Assembly (NCBI GenBank): GCA_964388085.1
Contig: CAYLZW010000068.1
Location: 1 to 22,598 of the forward strand
Direction: 5' to 3'
Length of the DNA: 22,598 nucleotides
From: CAYLZW01 sp964388085
GTDB lineage: Bacteria; Myxococcota; UBA727; CAYLZW01
Of the stretch, positions 1 to 6,498 are shown one piece after another; within the stretch, counting starts at the first letter, position 1; the number at the start of each line of letters is the position of its first letter. Made by a program: the position numbers and the translations under genes. A model generated the notes under the pieces. It had not been told where the DNA came from, made no database searches, and was given only the letters and a program-made list of their open reading frames with translations.

Positions 1-786
1 GCAGTCGAATGAGTAGTCCGCCCCGCCGTCCAGCATGTTGACGAGATATGGCACCACGTCACCGACGTCCTTCGGGTTCACGAAGTCGGTCATGCCGAAC
101 TTGTAGCCCCACTCGGCCTTGCCGGCATTGATGTCGACCCCGACGATCCGGTCCGCGCCGGCCAGCTTCGCACCCTGGATCACGTTCAGGCCGATGCCGC
201 CCAGCCCGAACACGACGACGTTGTCGCCGGGGCGAACCTTAGCCGTATTGACCACGGCACCCACGCCGGTGGTGACGCCGCATCCCACATAGCAAGAGGT
301 CTGAAAGGGCGCGTCCTCGCGGATCTTCGCGACCGCAATCTCGGGCAGCACGGTGAAGTTCGAGAACGTGCTCGTGCCCATGTAGTGAAAGATCGTCTCC
401 TTGCCGCGCGTGAAGCGGCTCGTGCCGTCGGGCATGAGGCCCTTCCCCTGCGTGGCGCGGATGGCCTGGCAGAGGTTCGTCTTGCGCGACAGGCAGTACT
501 CGCACTGCCGACACTCGGGCGTGTACAGCGGGATGACGTGATCACCCTTCTTCACGCTCGTCACCCCGGCGCCCACGTCGACGACGACGCCGGCGCCTTC
601 ATGACCGAGGATGGCCGGAAAGATGCCCTCCGGGTCCGCCCCGCTGCGCGTGAAGTCGTCCGTATGGCACAGGCCCGTGGCCTTCACCTCGATGAGCACC
701 TCGCCGGCGCGAGGTCCGGCGAGCTCGACCTCGTCGATGACGAGCGGCTCTCCGGCGGCGACGGCGATGGCGGCGCGGGTCTTCAT
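1..786 (-). CDS. frmA: S-(hydroxymethyl)glutathione dehydrogenase / class III alcohol dehydrogenase, 3' end cut by window
   Basis: Zinc-dependent medium-chain dehydrogenase that oxidises the glutathione adduct of formaldehyde with NAD+ (cytoplasmic formaldehyde detoxification). I read 262 codons from the ATG at 786, preceded by a GGGAGG Shine-Dalgarno; the C-terminal third lies beyond base 1. Visible family marks are GLCHTDD (catalytic Zn ligand Cys40), GHEGAG (His62/Glu63), the four structural-zinc cysteines at about 91, 94, 97 and 105, the class III signature HYMGTSTFSNFTV, and a GLGGIG NAD-binding loop near residue 195. The order and spacing fit class III ADH well. The flanking UPF0178 gene is co-oriented but 64 bp away, so an operon is uncertain. 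Class III versus another zinc ADH class is judged from the HYMGTSTF motif alone; symbols adhC or frmA are both in use for this family. Confidence 0.93.
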   Translation of the reverse strand, partial: MKTRAAIAVAAGEPLVIDEVELAGPRAGEVLIEVKATGLCHTDDFTRSGADPEGIFPAILGHEGAGVVVDVGAGVTSVKKGDHVIPLYTPECRQCEYCLSRKTNLCQAIRATQGKGLMPDGTSRFTRGKETIFHYMGTSTFSNFTVLPEIAVAKIREDAPFQTSCYVGCGVTTGVGAVVNTAKVRPGDNVVVFGLGGIGLNVIQGAKLAGADRIVGVDINAGKAEWGYKFGMTDFVNPKDVGDVVPYLVNMLDGGADYSFDC

Positions 787-850
787 GGCGTCCTCCCAGT
801 GCGGCTCGGCCGCTGCGTGTGTGGTTCTCTCGTCGCTCAGGAGCAGGTGC

Positions 851-1303
851 TCAGCCGCGGCGCGCGCGCTGCAACTCCCGATCGAGCGCGTTGGCGAAGC
901 GCTGCTTGTCCTTGGCGCTGAACGCCGCGGGGCCGCCCGTCATCATGCCGAGATCGCGCGCCTCGGTCAGGAAGTCGCGCACCGACAGGCGCTCGCCGAC
1001 GTTGTCCTCGTCGAGCACGTCGCCGTGCGGCTGGATGACGATCACGCGCCGCTCGACGAGCCGGGCCGCGAGCGGGATGTCTTGCGTCACGCAGATGTCG
1101 CCGGCGGTCGCGTGCTCGACGATGTAGTCGTCGGCCATGTCGTCGCCGCCGGGGACCTTTATCATGCTGACGAGCGGCGAGCGCGGCACGAACATGGCCT
1201 TGTTCGCGACCACCACGGTCTTCGTCGCGGTGCGCTCGGCGGCGCGGAAGATGACCTCTTTGACCTGGCGCGGGCACGCGTCGGCGTCGATCCAGATGCT
1301 CAT
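851..1303 (-). CDS. YaiI/YqxD family (UPF0178, DUF188) protein
   Basis: A 150-residue protein that matches the UPF0178 family over its whole length. It opens with the hallmark WIDADACP, followed by an Asp-rich GGDDMADDYI and the DICVTQDIPLAARL segment, ending in a conserved TGGPAAFSAKDKQRF stretch. The family has a PIN-like nuclease-type fold with conserved aspartates (Asp7, Asp9 and the DD pair), which suggests metal-dependent nuclease chemistry, but no activity is firmly assigned. The ATG at 1303 has an AGGA eight bases upstream. It is followed after 64 bp by the class III ADH gene in the same direction. Confidence 0.9.
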   Translation of the reverse strand: MSIWIDADACPRQVKEVIFRAAERTATKTVVVANKAMFVPRSPLVSMIKVPGGDDMADDYIVEHATAGDICVTQDIPLAARLVERRVIVIQPHGDVLDEDNVGERLSVRDFLTEARDLGMMTGGPAAFSAKDKQRFANALDRELQRARRG

Positions 1304-1370
1304 GAGCGCGATCCTGTCAGCTCCCTCGACGACGACAAGCGCGGCCAGGCAACGCCGTTCGAGCGCACGT

Positions 1371-1406
1371 CCTCAAAAGCAGAAACCCCCCAGTCGCCTG
1401 GAGGGT
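1371..1406 (-). terminator. Rho-independent terminator downstream of the first RRM gene
   Basis: On the minus strand the arms ACCCTCCAG and CTGGGGGGT pair with one G-U wobble around a GCGA (GNRA) tetraloop. They are followed at once by a T-rich run (TTTCTGCTTTTG). This is the strongest canonical terminator in the left part of the window. It sits about 85 bases after the stop of the RRM gene at 1491, separating that gene from the UPF0178 gene. Confidence 0.7.
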
Positions 1407-1490
1407 CCCCTCGTATTCAGCGAACCGACACGGTCACCCGCGGTCAGGTCAGCCGTTCCGCCGGGGACGAGCCCGCAGCGGAAAGCTCAA

Positions 1491-1784
1491 CTACCAGCGA
1501 TCGCGACCGCCACGACCACCGCCACCACCGCCGCCGCCGCCGGTGCGCTCGCGCGCCTCGTTGACGTTGATCGTGCGGCCGTCGAGCATGGCGCCATTCA
1601 TCTGACGAATGGCCTCGTCAGCGCCCGACTCGAGCGTCACGAAACCGAAGCCGCGGCTGCGGCCCGTCTCGCGATCGGTGATGACCTTGGCGTCCAGCAC
1701 CTCGCCGAACTGCTCAAAGGAAGCCCTCAAGCTCTCGTCGTTGGTGTCCCAGGAAAGGCTTCCGACAAACAACTTCTTCGACAC
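1491..1784 (-). CDS. Small RRM-domain RNA-binding protein with glycine-rich tail
   Basis: A single RNA-recognition motif of about 78 residues. RNP2 is LFVGSL (residues 5-10) and RNP1 is RGFGFVTL (44-51), with the aromatic residues that stack on RNA present. The last 20 residues are a Gly/Arg tail ending GGRDRW, the layout of cyanobacterial and deltaproteobacterial glycine-rich RNA-binding proteins, which often respond to cold. I chose the GTG at 1784 because it puts a CGGAG eight bases upstream and starts the protein at the usual xSKKLFVG; a TTG at 1802 is possible but has no better signal. It is a paralogue of the gene at 2178-2648. The predicted role is cytoplasmic single-stranded RNA binding; targets are unknown. 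Confidence 0.9.
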   Translation of the reverse strand: MSKKLFVGSLSWDTNDESLRASFEQFGEVLDAKVITDRETGRSRGFGFVTLESGADEAIRQMNGAMLDGRTINVNEARERTGGGGGGGGGRGGRDRW

Positions 1785-1938
1785 TTCTCGTACTCCGCGC
1801 AACGCGTTTGTGCGTTGCCTCTGTCATCAGGACACGCGCCCGAAAGCAAGAGCTCCGAGCGCGATCACCGCGCGTCACCCCACATAGGTTTTGCGTGGCA
1901 TCGGTGAGGGTGGGCAGATCCATTTGAAAAGGCGCACC

Positions 1939-1981
1939 TTGACACCTGAGGTCATTCTGACCACCTCGCGACGCTTGTCAA
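1939..1981 (-). promoter_or_regulatory. Candidate sigma-70 promoter with overlapping inverted repeat
   Basis: Reading the minus strand, TTGACA (1981-1976, a perfect -35) is followed after 16 bp by CAGAAT (1959-1954, four of six -10 positions), giving a start near 1947 and a leader of about 160 bases before the RRM gene at 1784. A palindrome GGTCA-ttc-TGACC (1950-1962) overlaps the -10, and TTGACA occurs again in mirror image at 1939-1944, so the whole element is roughly two-fold symmetric. The promoter is inferred from hexamers; the operator role is a guess. The rest of 1785-2177 shows no gene. Confidence 0.4.
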
Positions 1982-2111
1982 TCAGGGGCGGGCTGATCCG
2001 CCGAGCCGCAGATCCGGGCTAGAGGCCGATCGCAGACGTTGCAGCGCGCTTTTCACGCGTCGCGTCAGAGGGCACGAGGCCTGGCCTCGCTCTCCGGGAC
2101 CGCCGTCGCTC

Positions 2112-2154
2112 GAAAACCGAACGCGCCGCTCGCCCCAGCGCGGGGTTCGGCGGC
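2112..2154 (-). terminator. Possible weak terminator after the second RRM gene
   Basis: On the minus strand, 24 bases after the stop of the gene at 2178, GCCGC...GCGGC encloses CCCC-gcgct-GGGG, followed by a short T-containing stretch (GTTCGGTTTTCG). The internal loop is asymmetric and the T-run interrupted, so this is a modest candidate only. Confidence 0.35.
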
Positions 2155-2177
2155 GCGTGGCAGCGAGCGCGGGCCCG

Positions 2178-2648
2178 TCAGCGACGGTCGGTGGCGACGT
2201 TGACGACGATGTTGCGCCCGTCGAGGGGCGAGTCGTTGAGCGCCTCGATGGCCTTGGCGGCGTCCTTGCGGTTGGCCATGACGACGAAGCCGAAGCCGCG
2301 CGAGCGTCCGGTGTCGCGATCGGTGACGACGACGACCTCGGAGAGCGGACCGAAGGGCTTGAAGGCGGCCGCCAGCGACTCCTCGTTGGTGTCCCAGCTG
2401 AGACCGCCGACGAACAGGCGGGCGGGGATGGCGGCGGCCTCGCGGGGAGCGTTGGCGCGCGCCTCGATGGCGCGCATGGCCTGCTCGATGCTCGGGAGGT
2501 TACCGGCTGCCTCCTCGGCGGAGACCATCTCGAAGCCGCCGCTCGGGTTCTCCTTGCGGTCGAGCTTTCGCTCCAGCTTCTTTTCCTTCTTGCGGGCCTT
2601 GTCGGCCTCGCGCTGTCGTTTGCCACCCGAGTAAGACGCTCTCGCCAT
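2178..2648 (-). CDS. RRM-domain RNA-binding protein with charged N-terminal extension
   Basis: A 156-residue protein with one RRM in the C-terminal half: RNP2 LFVGGL at 78-83 and RNP1 RGFGFVVM at 117-124. The core (GLSWDTNEESL, VVTDRDTGRSRGFGF) is close to that of the neighbouring RRM protein, so the two are probably paralogues. Unlike it, this one has a roughly 75-residue N-terminal extension that begins with a Lys/Arg/Glu-rich helix (residues 9-33), probably a nonspecific nucleic-acid or ribosome contact, and it lacks the glycine tail. The ATG at 2648 has AGGTGG upstream at a good distance. It lies downstream of the RIO kinase gene (gap 161 bp), whose leader contains an unusual periodic repeat. 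Confidence 0.9.
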   Translation of the reverse strand: MARASYSGGKRQREADKARKKEKKLERKLDRKENPSGGFEMVSAEEAAGNLPSIEQAMRAIEARANAPREAAAIPARLFVGGLSWDTNEESLAAAFKPFGPLSEVVVVTDRDTGRSRGFGFVVMANRKDAAKAIEALNDSPLDGRNIVVNVATDRR

Positions 2649-2660
2649 GAACTACCACCT

Positions 2661-2710
2661 TTGAAAGGGAACGAACGAAGAGGCACGGAGAGGGAAACAA
2701 AGGCACGGAG
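2661..2710 (-). repeat. Ten-base-periodic repeat in the leader of the second RRM gene
   Basis: Reading the minus strand upstream of the ATG at 2648, CTCCGTGCCT occurs twice (2710-2701 and 2690-2681), exactly 20 bases apart, separated by TTGTTTCCCT and followed by CTTCGTTCGT and TCCCTTTCAA. This gives a pyrimidine-rich stretch with ten-base spacing that runs directly into the AGGTGG ribosome-binding site. The sequence is less GC-rich than its surroundings. Function is unknown. Confidence 0.6.
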
Positions 2711-2809
2711 TACCAAAACGCGCGCGGTTGCTCAGAACTTTCCGCACGCGAGCTCCACCGTCCGTACCGGTACAGCGACTCAAGGCCGCGCTCGCAACAA
2801 TCCGATTCT

Positions 2810-3931
2810 TCACTGTGGCGACGTGCCGGCGTTCGAGCGCCCGCGCGCTCGACGACGGCGGCGCGAGCGGCCGGCGGATCCTCCTGGCTCGCTCGGCGCG
2901 GGCTCCCCTTGCCTTCGCGGCGGCGGGCCGTGCTCCTGCGCGGAGCTCGGCTTTGGCGCTCTCGGCTGGGGCGCGCTCGGCCTCGGCGCGTCGGCCGACG
3001 GAGGGCTCGGCCGCGCTTGTTGCCGCGGGCGCTGTGCGTTGCCTTGCGAGCGCGCTTGTTGCCGCGGGGGCTGTGCGTTGCCGTGCGGCTGGCTCCCTCG
3101 GGGCTCGCTCGGCCGCTCGTTCCCGCGCGCCTTGCGAGCGCGCTCGTCCCGCGCCGGTCGACCCCGCTTGCCGAGGGAGCGCACGCCGCCCTCCTCGGGG
3201 ACGAGCGCGCGATCGAGCGTGCCACGCTGATAGTGGCGCCAGAGCACGTCGCCGCAGTCGCGGAAGCGCAGCAGGCGCGGCGCGAAGCGCGCGAGGTGCT
3301 CGGTGATGTTGCGCAGATCGCGCGTCAGGATCTCGGACGCCTTGCTGTTACCGGACGCGTCGACGACCTGCGGCATGTCGATGATGGTAGGGCCGCGCGC
3401 GGTGATGAGGATGTTGAAGGCCGACAGGTCCCCGTGCACCTTGCCGTTCTGGAGCAGCAGCCGCACCTGCCCGAAGATCTCGCGGTGCAGCAGCTCGGCC
3501 ACCTCGGGGGTGAGCTCGAAGTCCGCCAGGCGCGACGCGGGCTCGCCGTCCTCGTCGACGAGCAGCTCCATGAGCAGCACGTTGTCGTACAAGAGCACGG
3601 GCTCGGGCACGCGCACGCCGGCGTCGAAGGCCTCGTTGAGCGCGCGGTACTCCATCTCGCGCCAGCTCTCCTCGACGAGCTCCTTGCCATAGCGCGTGCG
3701 CCGGCCCATGGCGCGCTTGTCACGAGAGTTGCGCGTCTGGTTGCGGCCCTCGACGTAGTCGGCCGTGGCGCGGAAGGTGCGCTGCTCGCGCTCCTTGTAG
3801 ACCTTGGCGGCGAGGCGCACCCCATCTCGCTCGACGATGAACACCGCCGCTTCTTTGCCGCTCATGAGGCGGCTCTTCACCTCATCGATGACGCCGTCCT
3901 CGATGAGCTTGTAAAGAACGTCCAAGACCAC
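2810..3931 (-). CDS. RIO1-like atypical serine kinase with basic low-complexity tail
   Basis: Residues 1 to about 260 form a RIO-family kinase. They show a RIO-type ATP-binding loop MSGKEAAVF (23-31) instead of a classical glycine loop, the invariant Lys43 in AAKVYK, the catalytic loop HGDLSAFNIL (Asp168, Asn173) and the metal-binding Asp185 in IIDMPQ. The NSRDKRAMGRRTRYGKEL segment matches the flexible loop of RIO1 proteins. All catalytic residues are present. Residues 262-373 are a Pro/Gln/Arg/Ala-rich, strongly basic tail with an internal 13-residue duplication, longer than in typical bacterial or archaeal members. In eukaryotes and archaea RIO kinases act in small-subunit ribosome maturation; the bacterial role is poorly known. 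Start is the GTG at 3931 with AAGG upstream. It precedes two RRM genes on the same strand. Confidence 0.9.
   Translation of the reverse strand: MVLDVLYKLIEDGVIDEVKSRLMSGKEAAVFIVERDGVRLAAKVYKEREQRTFRATADYVEGRNQTRNSRDKRAMGRRTRYGKELVEESWREMEYRALNEAFDAGVRVPEPVLLYDNVLLMELLVDEDGEPASRLADFELTPEVAELLHREIFGQVRLLLQNGKVHGDLSAFNILITARGPTIIDMPQVVDASGNSKASEILTRDLRNITEHLARFAPRLLRFRDCGDVLWRHYQRGTLDRALVPEEGGVRSLGKRGRPARDERARKARGNERPSEPRGSQPHGNAQPPRQQARSQGNAQRPRQQARPSPPSADAPRPSAPQPRAPKPSSAQEHGPPPRRQGEPAPSEPGGSAGRSRRRRRARGRSNAGTSPQ
3012..3082 (-). repeat. 39-bp direct repeat inside the RIO kinase tail
   Basis: A 32-base segment at 3012-3043 recurs at 3051-3082 with one mismatch, so the period is 39 bp, an exact multiple of three. 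It encodes two near-identical 13-residue blocks (HGNAQPPRQQARS and QGNAQRPRQQARP). The high nucleotide identity points to a recent in-frame tandem duplication in the disordered tail. Confidence 0.8.
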
Positions 3932-4050
3932 CTGCCTTTTGGCCGCGGCAGCGCCGCGCTCGTCGCGAGATTACCGTTTCGTGCCCGGACCGCCAGCCTC
4001 CGGCGCGGCAGCGTCGCTACTAGAGACCGCGATCGGTAGGTTCCGCCTCG

Positions 4051-5352
4051 ATGTTCTCCTCCCTCGCCTACCGCGACTATCGACTGCTCTGGCTCAGCCA
4101 GACCTGTTACGCGGGCGCGCTGTGGATGGAGCAGATCGCGCGCCCCTGGCTCGTGCTGCTGCTCACGAACGATGACCCAGTGCACGTCGGCGGCGTGGTC
4201 GCGCTGCAGACCCTGCCGCAGCTCTTGTTCGGCGTCTTCGCCGGCGTCGTCGCGGACGGCTTCTCGCGCAAGACCATCCTCGTCTGGACCAAGCGCCTCG
4301 TGCTGCTGCTGAACGTGGTGTTCGCGGCGCTGCTCTTGAGCGGCCATATCGAGCTCTGGCACGTGTACGCCGCGGCCTTCGTGCGCGGCGCGTCGATGTC
4401 CTTTGACCAGCCCGCGCGCCAATCGCTCATCGCGAGCCTGGTGCCGGCGCGCCTGTTGACCAACGCCGTCGCGCTCATGAGCTCGACGCAGAGCGTGATG
4501 CGCATCCTCGGCATCACGGCCGCCGGCGGCATCATCGCGCTCGTCGGCATCGAGAAGGCCTGGCTCGCCATCGCGCTCGTCCTCGTCGGCGCCGTCGTCG
4601 CGGTGCAATTGCTAAACGTGCCGGGCGAGGCCGACTCGCGCGCGCGCGTGCGGGACGCGCGCGGACTGTGGCGCGAGCTCTCCGGCGGCGTGCGCTTCGC
4701 GGCGCAGCGCGGCGAGATCCGCGGCGTGCTGCTTCTGTCGCTCGTCTACTTCTCCTTCGGCATGTCGTACCTGCAGGTGTTCCTGCCGCTGTTCGCGCGC
4801 CTCGAGCTCGACCTCGGCGCCATCGGGCTGAGCGTGCTCGGCGGCGCCAGCGCTGTCGGCGCGCTCGCGGGCGCGCTCTGCATCGCGCACACGCGGCCGC
4901 TGCGCCTCGGCCTGCTGCTGCCCGCGGCGACGACGACGATGGGGCTCGCGCTCGTCTTCTTCGCGCTCAGCTGGGCGCTGCCCGCGCCGCTCGATGTCGC
5001 GCTCGCGCTGCCGCTGCTCGTCGTCGTCGGGCTCATGCAGACGAGCTACTTCTCGCTGACGCACTCGATCCTCTTGAGCGCCTCGCCCGAGGCCATGCGC
5101 GGTCGCGTCGTCAGCCTGCTCTCGCTGTCGCGCGCCCTGGTCACCGTGGGCGCCTCCGTCGCTGGGCTTCTGGTGGCGCGCTACGGCCTACAGAGCGCGC
5201 AGGCGCTCTACGGCGGGGTGTGCGCCAGCGCCGGCGTCGTCGTGCTGACGTGCGCGCGATCGCTGCGCGCCTACCGGCTGCGCGAGGACGAGGCTGTCGA
5301 GCGAGAGCCCCTCGCGGAGCTCAGTCCGCGACGCCGTTCAGCATCAGGCTGA
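4051..5352 (+). CDS. MFS transporter of the EntS-like (MFS_3) type
   Basis: A 433-residue polytopic inner-membrane protein with about 12 predicted hydrophobic helices. It begins with the family opening SLAYRDYRLLWLSQ and has the motif A-like loop GVVADGFSRKTIL between helices 2 and 3 and FDQPARQSLI after helix 4, both typical of the EntS/MFS_3 group of proton-driven exporters. The last 25 residues are a charged cytoplasmic tail. The ATG at 4051 gives the expected N-terminus, though the ribosome-binding site (GGTAGG) is weak and distant. It is divergent from the RIO kinase gene (119-bp gap) and converges with a putative isoprenoid synthase, with ends overlapping by 32 bp. The substrate cannot be read from the sequence. 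Confidence 0.88.
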   Translation: MFSSLAYRDYRLLWLSQTCYAGALWMEQIARPWLVLLLTNDDPVHVGGVVALQTLPQLLFGVFAGVVADGFSRKTILVWTKRLVLLLNVVFAALLLSGHIELWHVYAAAFVRGASMSFDQPARQSLIASLVPARLLTNAVALMSSTQSVMRILGITAAGGIIALVGIEKAWLAIALVLVGAVVAVQLLNVPGEADSRARVRDARGLWRELSGGVRFAAQRGEIRGVLLLSLVYFSFGMSYLQVFLPLFARLELDLGAIGLSVLGGASAVGALAGALCIAHTRPLRLGLLLPAATTTMGLALVFFALSWALPAPLDVALALPLLVVVGLMQTSYFSLTHSILLSASPEAMRGRVVSLLSLSRALVTVGASVAGLLVARYGLQSAQALYGGVCASAGVVVLTCARSLRAYRLREDEAVEREPLAELSPRRRSASG

Positions 5353-6454
5353 GGAGGTCCGCGACCTGGTAGCGATAGCTCTCGCGCGCGAGCGCTTGGT
5401 AGCGCGGGTAGCTCTCGCCGTTCTCCTCGACGATGCGCGCGACCGTATCGCTCGTCTGCTCGAAGGCCGCGCGGATGGTCTCGAGCGTCCAGGCGCCGGT
5501 GTGCGCGGGCGTGGTGAGCCCCTCGCGTGCGTCCTTCTCGAGGTCGACCCAGTCGTCGAGCATCTGGATGAACTCGCTGACCTCGTACATCCACTGGTGC
5601 TCTTCTGCGCCCATGTGCCGCCGCACCGTCCAGGCCAGCCCGTCGATGCCGGTCAGGATGCCGACCTTGCGGTGACACAGGCCGTCGGGGTCTTCGTGGC
5701 CGAGCATGTTGCGCACCTCGGCCTCGCCCCACGCCACGCAGCCCTCCATGGCGCGCGCGAGCTCCTGCTTCTCCTCGTCGCTGCAGCCCTCTTCGAGCGC
5801 CACGCGCAGCGCGCGCACGAGGGCGAAGGGAGCGTTCGGCGGCGGCGCGTCCCCGCGCAGGATCCGGCGCAGCAGCTCGCCGCGAGCCGCGGGCGCGACG
5901 CCGTCCAGGTGGTTGTCGAACGCTTCGTCGACGAGGGCGATGAAGGCGGCCATCTGCACGATGCGGCGGTTCTCGCGCCCGAGCAGCAGCCAGGCGAACA
6001 GCGGCAGCATGAACCTCATGCCGGCGACGATGACGCCGTTCGGCACGCGCAGCGCTCGACAGAGCGCGTTGAAGGCGCGCAGCACGCGCGGGCGCTGCTT
6101 GGACACCACGACGACGGTGTAGGGCGCGGGCGCGTAGACGTTCTGCGCGCCGATCTGGAATTTCCGATAGAACGGCGTGCCGCGCACCTCGGGCCAGTGC
6201 TCGGAGATGAGCGGCTCCACGTAGCGCTTCCAGTAGCGGCGGGTCTCTCCCCGCAGCGCCACCGGCAGGCCGGCGAAGCGCGCGTCCGGGTGGCCGATGA
6301 TGGCGCGCACCGCGTCGGCACGCGCCTGCCCGCGCAGCTCGCGCTCGTCCTCCGCGGCGTCCACGACGTGCAGCCCGGCCGCGGGGGCCGGCGCGCGGGC
6401 GGGAGTCAGGGCTCGGTCTCGCTCGACGCTGCGCAGCGGGTGCGTAGGGTGCAT
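5321..6454 (-). CDS. Putative class I isoprenoid (terpene) synthase
   Basis: A mostly helical protein of 377 residues that I cannot tie to a named enzyme. Two aspartate-rich sites stand out: VDEAFDNHLD (Asp176, Asp180, Asp184) and, about 120 residues later, QMLDDWVDLEKDAREG (Asp300, Asp301, Asp304, Asp308). Their spacing and their setting in helices are those of the paired Mg2+-diphosphate motifs of class I isoprenoid synthases. The second resembles both the phytoene/squalene synthase form and the YtpB/DUF2600 tetraprenyl-beta-curcumene synthase form. The first 45 residues look disordered. Start: ATG at 6454 with AGGG eight bases upstream; a GTG at 6463 would add three residues. It lies about 40 bp behind recD with a hairpin across the junction. 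The family assignment is inference from motifs. Confidence 0.6.
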   Translation of the reverse strand: MHPTHPLRSVERDRALTPARAPAPAAGLHVVDAAEDERELRGQARADAVRAIIGHPDARFAGLPVALRGETRRYWKRYVEPLISEHWPEVRGTPFYRKFQIGAQNVYAPAPYTVVVVSKQRPRVLRAFNALCRALRVPNGVIVAGMRFMLPLFAWLLLGRENRRIVQMAAFIALVDEAFDNHLDGVAPAARGELLRRILRGDAPPPNAPFALVRALRVALEEGCSDEEKQELARAMEGCVAWGEAEVRNMLGHEDPDGLCHRKVGILTGIDGLAWTVRRHMGAEEHQWMYEVSEFIQMLDDWVDLEKDAREGLTTPAHTGAWTLETIRAAFEQTSDTVARIVEENGESYPRYQALARESYRYQVADLLSLMLNGVAD

Positions 6455-6464
6455 CGCTGACACC

Positions 6465-6498
6465 CTAGGGCTTGTCCGCGAAGGGACACAAGCCCTAG
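6465..6498 (-). promoter_or_regulatory. Strong hairpin across the recD stop and next gene's ribosome-binding site
   Basis: The arms CTAGGGCTTGT and ACAAGCCCTAG pair perfectly over 11 bp. Two or more further GC pairs follow past a two-base bulge, closing a small loop. On the transcript the hairpin includes the recD TAG stop in its 5' arm, and its 3' arm ends in the bases that begin the AGGG ribosome-binding site of the following gene. No T-run follows, so it is not a standard intrinsic terminator. It could attenuate, couple or block translation of the isoprenoid synthase gene, or stabilise the recD message end. Confidence 0.6.

Noticed and set aside
611..1564. 317-residue plus-strand open frame
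   Set aside because: Overlaps three real minus-strand features (ADH, UPF0178, terminator) and has His/Arg/Asp-rich shadow composition.
2909..4039. 376-residue plus-strand open frame
   Set aside because: Antisense to the RIO kinase, whose catalytic motifs are unambiguous.
5396..6460. 354-residue plus-strand open frame
   Set aside because: Antisense to the putative isoprenoid synthase; the minus strand has ordered helices, Asp motifs and a ribosome-binding site.
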